From NCBI RefSeq assembly GCF_017916325.1, contig NC_090164.1, positions 911,501-975,500 of the forward strand: 64,000 nucleotides of DNA, in the 5' to 3' direction. Position 1 is the first letter of the stretch; each line of letters starts with the position of its first letter. This document shows, piece after piece, positions 57,474 through 64,000 of the stretch. The stretch is from Leishmania martiniquensis (taxonomy: Eukaryota; Euglenozoa; Kinetoplastea; Trypanosomatida; Trypanosomatidae). The notes beneath the pieces are model-generated. The model was not told the origin of the DNA and did not search any database. It saw only the letters and a list, made by a program, of their open reading frames with translations. Both the position numbers and the translations under genes were made by a program.

Positions 57474-59597
57474 CTACTGCGAAACACTGTCTGCCGGCGC
57501 GTCGGCCATTTCCACCAGTTTCGTCGAAAGTAAGCCAATCTGACTCTGCAAGGCCTGACGCGTCTGCTTTGCGTCCGCGCGTTCGGCTTTGATGAGTCGC
57601 TGCAGGTGTGCCACGGCGTCCAGCGCGGTCTGCAGAGCGTCCTCTTTCTCGGCCATCTCCACATAGAGGCAATTCATTTGCGTGTAGTAGCTGGCGGCTG
57701 CACGGTCGGCAGCTGATAAGGCTGCGAGAAGCTCTTCGAAGTTATCTGCTTGGACGCTGTCATGCACGCTGTCCGCCGCTGGTGATAGAGAGCCTGTGGC
57801 CACAGCATCGGAAGGACGCGACATCCACGACGGCGAGACTCGCGATGTCGCAGGGGACGGCATTGGAGGCGTCGATGCGCAGGGCGAGCCTGCATGCACA
57901 ACTGCATCCGCGTCGACTGCCACCGCTCCCAATGGGGCGTCCATCAGCGGCGACGCTGGCGTCATGGACTGCAGGCACTTGCAAACGCAGTGTAGGGCGT
58001 CGCGGATTTCGCTTTTGTTGCAGGTCTCCGCCATATCCACTAAACGGCGGTTGAGCACCTGAACGGATCCGTGTAAGGAGCGCACCGACATACAGCCCTC
58101 CCACCAGAACTGTTGCAACGCAAGCAGCGAGGATACATCGATAGGCAGCTGAGTCGCCTCCAACGGCAGGTTCAAGGCAAGGCGCTCCCTCGCCGCGGTC
58201 GATGTGGACGCCTCACTCCTTTGGTCACCATCGTTGCGGCAGTGGCCATACGCGGCGGGCGAGCGCTGAACGAGGATGCGCATCGCCCTTAGAGACCCTT
58301 CGATCGACGCTAAGGTGGCACAGCCATGCTCTGTAAGCTCCATGACGAATGCGCGGCGCGCAGTCGCCGCCTTTGGTGGCGCAGCAGTGCCCTCACCGTT
58401 ATCGGCGCTGACTTGTGCAGTTTCGATGGTGTTGGCGTGTTCCTTGAGCTGGAATGAAACGCAGCTCTCCACGAGGAGTGGAAACTGTGTCCGAAGAAGG
58501 CTGACCCACTCCAGCACGAGCTGCAAGATCTCGTCCTGAGCCTCGACAACGGCATCCACCGAGACAGAGGTCGGGGACCCATCCCCTACGACGTCCGGTG
58601 GGGCCGAGAGATGAAGGTGCAGTTGCTCGACCAAGTGCAAAAGACGGTCCTTCTTGACCGTGTGCGCCTCCAGAAAGATGGAGAGTCGGTCGCGGAGGCA
58701 CTCGAGGTCCCCCACAGTTGCACGCTCCCGCGACGGCAGCTGTTCCCGAAGCACCACCGCAAGCACCGAGATGCTTCGCAGAAGCGTCGTAAGGGTACAG
58801 GCAGCACCCTTCAGTGTGAGAACAACGCGCTCCCGCCACTCTGCTGGTGGCGTGTCCGAAAGAGAGGCGGCCGCGGTATGGGACGGCGGGGCATTGGCAG
58901 GCCACCGCACCTCTACGGTGGTACCCGCCACAGAAGATTCCTGCTCTTGCCCTGTTCGGCGCAGCGCGGCTACAAAGAAGTGTCTGCAGAAGTCGCCTAA
59001 GGCGCGCTCGGTGAGATAGTCCGAGCGAAGACCGTCGCAGGTAGCGGTGGTGGTTTCCAGCGAGCGGTGCAGCTCTTGCGCCTCTCGATGCAGGCGTGCC
59101 AGCTCGCTCTTCAACTTTTCCGCATCCCTGGCGCTGGAGCGCTGCGCGTCTTCAAGTTTCGTCTTGAAGCTGTACGTCTGTCGGTGGAGCTGCTCGTTTT
59201 CGCTGATGAGTCGTTCTACATCCTCCGGAGACAAGGTAAGGTGAGCACTGGCTGAGCCGCGTCCGCCCTGCCCGCCACGACTGCTGTTGTCGCTGTTGCC
59301 CATGATGGAAGAGAGGCCTTTCAACATGTTGTGGCCGAAAGCGGACCCACTGCTGCGATCTTGCTCTAGCTGCGCCTCGAGCGACTTGACTTTGCGCTGG
59401 AGGGCGGCGTTCGCCTGCTGCGCCTCTGCCAACTGCTGCGTTGCGGCGCTCAGCTCCCCCTGCAGCTTCGTCTGACGGGCCTCAGCCTCTAGCTTCTGCT
59501 TCGTCACGGTAACGACCGCCTTCTTGAGCAACGAGATTTTCTTCTCGAAGTCGCCGTCGGACGACATCAAGGCAGCCAGCTCCTCTTTGCTAGACAT
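57474..59597 (-). CDS. Coiled-coil protein resembling PPP1R21 (FERRY complex), 707 aa
   Basis: Residues about 15-80 form a coiled coil with a pattern very like the KLRAQ segment of PPP1R21: KISLLKKAVVTVTKQ, then regularly spaced Leu/Lys/Gln and NAALQRKVKSLEAQL. A Gly/Ser-rich linker follows (about 85-115), then a second coiled coil (about 120-195). A helical middle region (about 200-560) and a Pro/Ser-rich stretch come next. A C-terminal coiled coil starts with SYYTQMNCLYVEMAEKEDAL (636-655), comparable to the SYEDQLSMMSDHL element of PPP1R21's C-terminal domain. Human PPP1R21 is about 780 residues and is a core of the Rab5 effector complex FERRY that links mRNA to early endosomes. No signal peptide or TM. 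The true ATG is 59597; a preceding GTG at 59600 is ignored. The family assignment rests on pattern only. Confidence 0.8.
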   Translation of the reverse strand: MSSKEELAALMSSDGDFEKKISLLKKAVVTVTKQKLEAEARQTKLQGELSAATQQLAEAQQANAALQRKVKSLEAQLEQDRSSGSAFGHNMLKGLSSIMGNSDNSSRGGQGGRGSASAHLTLSPEDVERLISENEQLHRQTYSFKTKLEDAQRSSARDAEKLKSELARLHREAQELHRSLETTTATCDGLRSDYLTERALGDFCRHFFVAALRRTGQEQESSVAGTTVEVRWPANAPPSHTAAASLSDTPPAEWRERVVLTLKGAACTLTTLLRSISVLAVVLREQLPSRERATVGDLECLRDRLSIFLEAHTVKKDRLLHLVEQLHLHLSAPPDVVGDGSPTSVSVDAVVEAQDEILQLVLEWVSLLRTQFPLLVESCVSFQLKEHANTIETAQVSADNGEGTAAPPKAATARRAFVMELTEHGCATLASIEGSLRAMRILVQRSPAAYGHCRNDGDQRSEASTSTAARERLALNLPLEATQLPIDVSSLLALQQFWWEGCMSVRSLHGSVQVLNRRLVDMAETCNKSEIRDALHCVCKCLQSMTPASPLMDAPLGAVAVDADAVVHAGSPCASTPPMPSPATSRVSPSWMSRPSDAVATGSLSPAADSVHDSVQADNFEELLAALSAADRAAASYYTQMNCLYVEMAEKEDALQTALDAVAHLQRLIKAERADAKQTRQALQSQIGLLSTKLVEMADAPADSVSQ

Positions 59598-60616
59598 CAC
59601 TACGCACCGGCCTCTGTGTGTTCATGTGAGGTGAGGGTGCCCGAGGCGCTAGCGGCACGCCTTTTACAAGCGGCTCCGACCCCCACCCCAGAGAGAAGGA
59701 GGGGAGTCACGAGGGAAGGGCGAAGGGAGGTGAGGTGCCCGAGATGAGAGGCGCGCAACGCACACGCGAGTTGATGCGATAGGTGCGGGAAAGGAGGGGG
59801 GAGGATGGGCGCAGGATGATTGGCACCTACACGGAATGCGAACACAGGAGAAAGGTGAGGAGGCAGTGGCCAGAGCGCCCACTGCGCACGTACAGTGGAA
59901 ACGGGTGCAGCGCAGAGGAGGAGATCGGCAGAGGCACGAAAGAAACTGCTGCCCAGTGGCTGGCAAAGAGGCAGAGAAGACAGCGGTGAGAGAAGTCCGA
60001 AGAGCAGAGGAGGTACAAACGAAAGAGGTGGCCGAAGAGGGCAAAGCACGGCGACATGCGCGCAGAGGGTACCTCTGTGGACGCCGTGGGCATTCTCCTT
60101 CCCCGAATCCTTCGCATTGGCAGCAGAACTACGCGGCTTACCGCATCCATAGCTGCGCAAGCTGGGCCACATGACCACAACGATTACTTGCCTTGCGCTG
60201 GCCCGATAGTTGCCCACAAAGTTGTGAGGAACCACAAAGTTGTGAGGAACCACTAAGTCGAAGGCGTCTGACAAGGGTGCGGGGCGCCGCTCACCCTTTC
60301 CTCCTACTTTTTTCTTTGGGGGGGGTTGCGTGTGTCTATGAAACCTTCGTGACTATGTGGAGGCGCTGAAGAATCTTGCATTCGGGAGTAAAAGGACTCG
60401 TGTGGGGGAGCGAGGATTTGGCTGGTAGCACTCCGGCAAGAGCAGCGCTTCGCCACGCTATCGATCCCGCATCGCATCTTCTGTGAAGATACCACGTACG
60501 ACGAGAGTAGCCTGGCCGCTGGCATCTGCGGAAGTGCAGCAGGCATGCGCCTCCCGTCCTCCGCCTACAAGCACAGGCTCGCACAGTGAGAAAGGGCGAA
60601 CGGCCTCCCTTTGTGT
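59598..60616. other. Spacer between SLD5 and the coiled-coil gene
   Basis: About 1 kb. It contains an 18-bp tandem duplication (60215-60253) and a G run at 60318-60326. A minus-strand frame at 59600-60274 has arbitrary composition. No gene is supported; it is likely SLD5 3' UTR and 5' signals of the coiled-coil gene. Confidence 0.45.
60215..60253. repeat. 18-bp tandem repeat, 2.2 copies
   Basis: The unit CACAAAGTTGTGAGGAAC occurs at 60215-60232 and 60233-60250 exactly, followed by a partial third copy (CAC). Confidence 0.9.
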
Positions 60617-61585
60617 TCACACCAACCGCACCTGCCCTGACATGACATATGGGCGGAAGTTTTGGTAAGGAGTAAGGAACAATTCACCGGCATTGATTGC
60701 ACGCGAGGCGTCTTGACCCCCCTCGCCAAGGTTCACCACACCCAAATCTTCGAGAGCCACACCAAACACATACGCCCCAAGCTCAGGCTCCGGCAGTATC
60801 TCCAGCCCCTCCGCCTCAGATGGATGGGGAACAAGGTGCTGTAGTGCAGCCGGCATCAATTGCAGGCCCGACTCTATCAACGCTGCGTGCGCGCTTCGCG
60901 CCAGTTGATCCGCCACCCATTGCTCTTTGGGCGACAAGTTTTGCCGCTGCGGTACACGCACCGCTGGTAGCGCAGCGGCGGCAGAGGCTGAAGAAGAGGA
61001 GAGCGCGGCATTCTCCTCCGAGTGACCCACTTCCGACGGCGACTCAGCTGACTGCGCAGCCACAAGACCCTCGTAGTAGATGGACATGGCGAGGTGCTCG
61101 ATCTTGCGCAGTCGACAACGCAGCAGCTCAAAAAGAAAAAACTGAACGCGCTGCATCTCCAGCCCCATAATGTCTGAGGGGCGGAATGGCAAGAGAGAGC
61201 TTGTGGCTCCCTCGCGCTTCTCCTCTGCCACCATCGCCTCCAGTCGCTCCTGTGCTTGCTGGACGAAGCCGACGACGGCGTCGATGGCGGCCGCGGGGTA
61301 GGGCAACACCTCGGGGCTGAAGCGCTCATTTGCAGTCGCTTCCATCAGCATCTGAAGCGCCGCCGCGGAGGGGCTTTGAGTGGCAGCAGCCGCTCCCCCG
61401 CGTGATCCCATGGACGCTAGCGAGAAGCCGTCAAGCTCCAGAGTGTTGCTGATGCCACGCGCGGAAGGTACGCCTGAAGAGGCGCCGTCGTCGCTGCCCT
61501 GCGAGAGGGGACGTGCTCGCGCGCTACCATCTTGCAGATAAGCCGCAGACTCCGCGGTATCGTTAAGGCTCTCTTCAAAGAACAT
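60617..61585 (-). CDS. SLD5: GINS complex subunit SLD5, 322 aa
   Basis: SLD5 is one of four GINS subunits that, with CDC45 and MCM2-7, make the CMG replicative helicase. After an acidic, Ser/Gly/Ala-rich N-terminal extension of about 80 residues comes the helical A domain. It opens with SPEVLPYP (90-97), comparable to the YxPEILPY element of Sld5, and contains LEMQRVQFFLFELLRCRLRK (142-161), the family's helical signature. An Ala/Ser-rich insert sits at about 190-215, then LSPKEQWVADQLARSAHAAL. The B domain ends the protein with LFLTPYQNFRPYVMSGQVRL, the typical Sld5 C-terminal element. The frame is open to a TTG at 61612, but an in-frame TGA lies directly upstream of it and 61585 is the first ATG. 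Yeast Sld5 is about 294 residues, so the excess is the extension and insert. Confidence 0.85.
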   Translation of the reverse strand: MFFEESLNDTAESAAYLQDGSARARPLSQGSDDGASSGVPSARGISNTLELDGFSLASMGSRGGAAAATQSPSAAALQMLMEATANERFSPEVLPYPAAAIDAVVGFVQQAQERLEAMVAEEKREGATSSLLPFRPSDIMGLEMQRVQFFLFELLRCRLRKIEHLAMSIYYEGLVAAQSAESPSEVGHSEENAALSSSSASAAAALPAVRVPQRQNLSPKEQWVADQLARSAHAALIESGLQLMPAALQHLVPHPSEAEGLEILPEPELGAYVFGVALEDLGVVNLGEGGQDASRAINAGELFLTPYQNFRPYVMSGQVRLV

Positions 61586-61700
61586 TACGCTGACCTTCTG
61601 CTCCGATGCCAATCACAATCGTATGCGAATCGATTAAGCGCTCGTGGGCAGCTGCGCTCGCTGGCGGAGGGAGGGCGGGGGGAGGGAGGGAGAGTAGGAT
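61586..61700 (-). promoter_or_regulatory. Strong spliced-leader acceptor for SLD5
   Basis: On the minus strand a C/T tract of about 30 nt (CTCTCCCTCCCTCCCCCCGC and onward) ends in CTCCGCCAG, with the AG at 61662-61661. This gives a 75-nt 5' UTR to the ATG at 61585. Confidence 0.6.
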
Positions 61701-64000
61701 GGATGCGAGAGTACGCAGGTATCCCCGCCGACTTGTGTGGAGCACCCAAGCGTCTGGTGGTGAAAGACGTGGCAAGGTAGCGAAGCTTCGCTCTGAAAAA
61801 ACGCCGTCACAGAGCAGCTCAGCCAGAGGGAAGGTAGCGCCGAGAAGGATATGGGACGTGAGGCTGTGGGCAGGGAGGAAGAGAGGGGGTGGAAGAAGCA
61901 AGATGAAGCAGAGGTCTTTGCAGCTCGCACCATGTGCAAAGCAAGGGGGCCGCGCAGTGAGGATGAATACGTCAGATAGGCTTCTCGTTGTTTTGCCCGC
62001 GTACCACTCAACCAAGGCTAAGCCAATACGTGCAGGCATTCACGCACAGCCTACCTTCCTCAGATGAACGACGGCCAAATCCTGGTCGATCACGGCGAGC
62101 TCTCTGTGAAGAGAGGTACGAACACGCAGCTCACTGTGCAGTGGAGGGAGAGGGAGGAGGCGAAGAAGTAGAATGTGCGCGAGTTCGCATGCATGCAGGC
62201 ACTCGTGTTTCTAAGCGTGAAGGGTTCACCTGTATGCGCGTGTCATCGGTGAAGGAATAGGGAGAGGCACCTCGACGGCGGATCGGTGTAGAACGAAGCT
62301 ACCAAGGATGACGGAGAGGAGGATGGCCTTTCACGTAGGCGGAAGAGGCAGCCTTTCGTGATCGAGTCCCTGAGGCGGACTCTCCCCCTCCCCTTCGTCG
62401 GGGTGAGAAATAAGGTGAAAAAAGAAAAAAGCTGCAGCTTCGCCTCTGCGATTCGTGCACAACGTGGCCCGTTCTCTGCTGTCGTGTTTAGCGTATGATT
62501 CCCTTTCACACATCTTACGTGCGTGTGCCTATGATCGTGCACAATTGCGTTTCTTTGCTCCTCTCAGTAGCCCTTGAGACACAAGACGAGCCAGCAAGGG
62601 ACGGAGTGAGACCTTGGCGAAAAGAAAGGGGCAACGACCATGGCACCGGCATCAGACCTAGGCTCTCAGTCTCGCTGAAGAGATTAGGATAGCAACGACC
62701 ACGCCATCGCGCGGCCCACGTTGAGAGGGAAGTGCTACACGCCGCCGTCGCCCCACCGGTAGCGGCAGTCCTGTGGGGTGGAAGAGTGTCCTTTCAGACG
62801 GTTACGAGGCACATGAGCCCGCCACGCGCACGTGTAGAGCTTCGAAGAGGAAAGCCCATGTGCAGCCCCACGCACTACTCGGCCAGCGGTTCCTTCCTGC
62901 TGTGCCACCCTGCGCACACCCGTATTTGCCCGCACAGGTCAGTGGAGCCCCTATGCCGCTTTCATCGCGCCACCTAGACGCCTCTATAGAGAGAAGGAAA
63001 CGAGGGCAGCCGCAACGCACCACACGAGTGCCTTTCTGTGCGCCCATTCTCTCCGCTTTCGTTTCGTTCACGCTTCCAGGCGAGCAGTGGCCTTATCGCG
63101 CGGGCGATGGTAAAGCGACTGTGGCCGTTCGAATTCACGCAGCTCAGCCCACTTCCTCTGTGACAGCCCTGTCAAAGATGAGGAGGTCAGCGAAAACAGC
63201 CACAACGGGCACGAAGATGAGAAACGAGTCCCACAACCGAGAACGGAATAGGGAAGCACAGATGGAAGCACATAAACATATTTGCGGACAAAGAAGTGGG
63301 TACAGAGGGAAGGATACGCTGAGGAAAACGTCCGTACAGCTGAGCGCATCCCGTCAAGCCGGCGCTGGCGAGTCGCTTGCGCACATGTCACAGCACCGCC
63401 ACGACTGCGAATCCTTCCTACGTTAGAGAGTCTCAAAAAAGGCACGCCATGACGGTGTTGCCAAGCGCGATTCACAGGTTATGACAAGCGAAACACAAAA
63501 GAAAAAAAGAGCCGAGAGGAGCCCTATGCAGCCGGAGGGCGACAGGGGGAAGAGGTGAAAGGGGACAGGAGATCCAAAAAAGCGTAGGGGGCGAGGCAGC
63601 AGGGCCAACACTTCAGAGGAGCAGCGGGGCGCTAGGCCTGACAACACAAAGGCGCTCAGGAGGTGGGTTTGAGAAGATAGGCGAAAGAAAAAGGGGGCGG
63701 GATGGAAATAGCGTCGCGCCTGCGGTTATCGTGCCAACACGAGAGCCGGCGCTCCCGTCTTCTTGCGCTCCCTCATTTAGTGGCGTGGATGATGATGGCT
63801 GCCGCGGTGTATGGGATGCCCCTTTCGCCTCACGTACGCACATGGAGCCAAGCGAGTCGACGATAGAGGAAGAGAGAGAGAGTAAAAGCGGCATGCGAGA
63901 AGAGCAACACCAAAATAGAAACATATGAGGCAAAAGAGGAAATGGAAGACAAGACGCGTGTGCGGCTTACTCGCCGTCACAGCCACCCTTAGCTTGCGAA
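61701..64000. other. Spacer at the right edge without a gene
   Basis: About 2.3 kb upstream of SLD5 in the transcription direction, so probably the 3' UTR of a gene beyond the window. A- and G-rich tracts on the plus strand. A plus-strand frame at 62773-63426 has no recognisable domain. None of repeats A-D occur here. Confidence 0.45.

Noticed and set aside
59600..60274. Minus-strand frame of 224 codons upstream of the coiled-coil gene
   Set aside because: Its repetitive beginning is just the 18-bp tandem repeat translated; the rest has no protein character and it fills the expected 5'/3' UTR region.
61586..61612. N-terminal extension of SLD5 to 61612
   Set aside because: The codon there is TTG with an in-frame TGA directly before it; the first ATG is at 61585.
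1..64000. tRNA, rRNA, snRNA or CRISPR arrays
   Set aside because: I scanned for tRNA B-box-like motifs and regular spaced repeats and found none with matching structure. Short RNAs without strong sequence signatures could have been missed.

Overview
The window looks like nuclear DNA from a trypanosomatid, most likely Leishmania or a close relative. Fourteen intronless protein genes all lie on the minus strand, so transcription runs from about 61.6 kb down to 0.3 kb. They are separated by long spacers full of purine/pyrimidine tracts and CA, TG and TA microsatellites. Pyrimidine tract + AG signals sit just upstream of many starts on the coding strand, as expected for spliced-leader trans-splicing of a polycistronic unit. 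Coding DNA is GC-rich at third positions. I see no strand switch, no introns, and no convincing tRNA, rRNA or CRISPR.

Genes in transcription order: GINS subunit SLD5 (61585-60617); a coiled-coil protein resembling PPP1R21 of the FERRY complex (59597-57474); an M1 zinc aminopeptidase (55466-52863); a glycerol-3-phosphate-dehydrogenase-fold protein that seems to lack catalytic lysines (51176-49575); a conserved unknown with a PH-like N-terminal region (48625-47261); the ciliary assembly factor LRRC6/LRTP/DNAAF11 (44306-42906); dynamin-like GTPase (41007-38929); a 1411-residue type I surface protein with six Cys-bearing repeats (35048-30813); a mitochondrial-looking treble-clef zinc-finger protein (26472-24856); a DTW-domain tRNA-modification protein (23959-22160); Rab GDI (21271-19934); a CDK-like kinase with an atypical T-loop (13956-12205); C-8 sterol isomerase/sigma-1-like ERG2 (5389-4718); and a secreted or membrane LRR protein (1714-278). 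The genes are a mixed housekeeping set (replication, trafficking, cilium, sterol and RNA modification). Co-directional order reflects polycistronic transcription rather than a pathway.

The spacers carry three pairs of long, nearly identical, GC-rich repeats of the size and location expected of SIDER-type degenerate retroposons (family inferred, not proven). Pair A is direct, 546 bp, at 3301-3846 and 56370-56915. Pair B is inverted, 438 bp, at 3971-4408 and 9156-9593, flanking ERG2. Pair C is inverted, 497 bp, at 27848-28344 and 45251-45747. A further ~100-bp element recurs in three consecutive spacers (45.2, 49.2 and 52.3 kb); pair C's second copy appears to have inserted into one of them. 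Repeats like these are known substrates for gene amplification in Leishmania, so the architecture is the most interesting feature alongside the surface protein and two possible pseudoenzyme-like proteins.

Several longest-possible reading frames begin at non-ATG codons or upstream of a strong splice acceptor. I give the first credible ATG instead (LRR protein, kinase, dynamin, LRRC6, GPDH-like, aminopeptidase, PPP1R21-like, SLD5).
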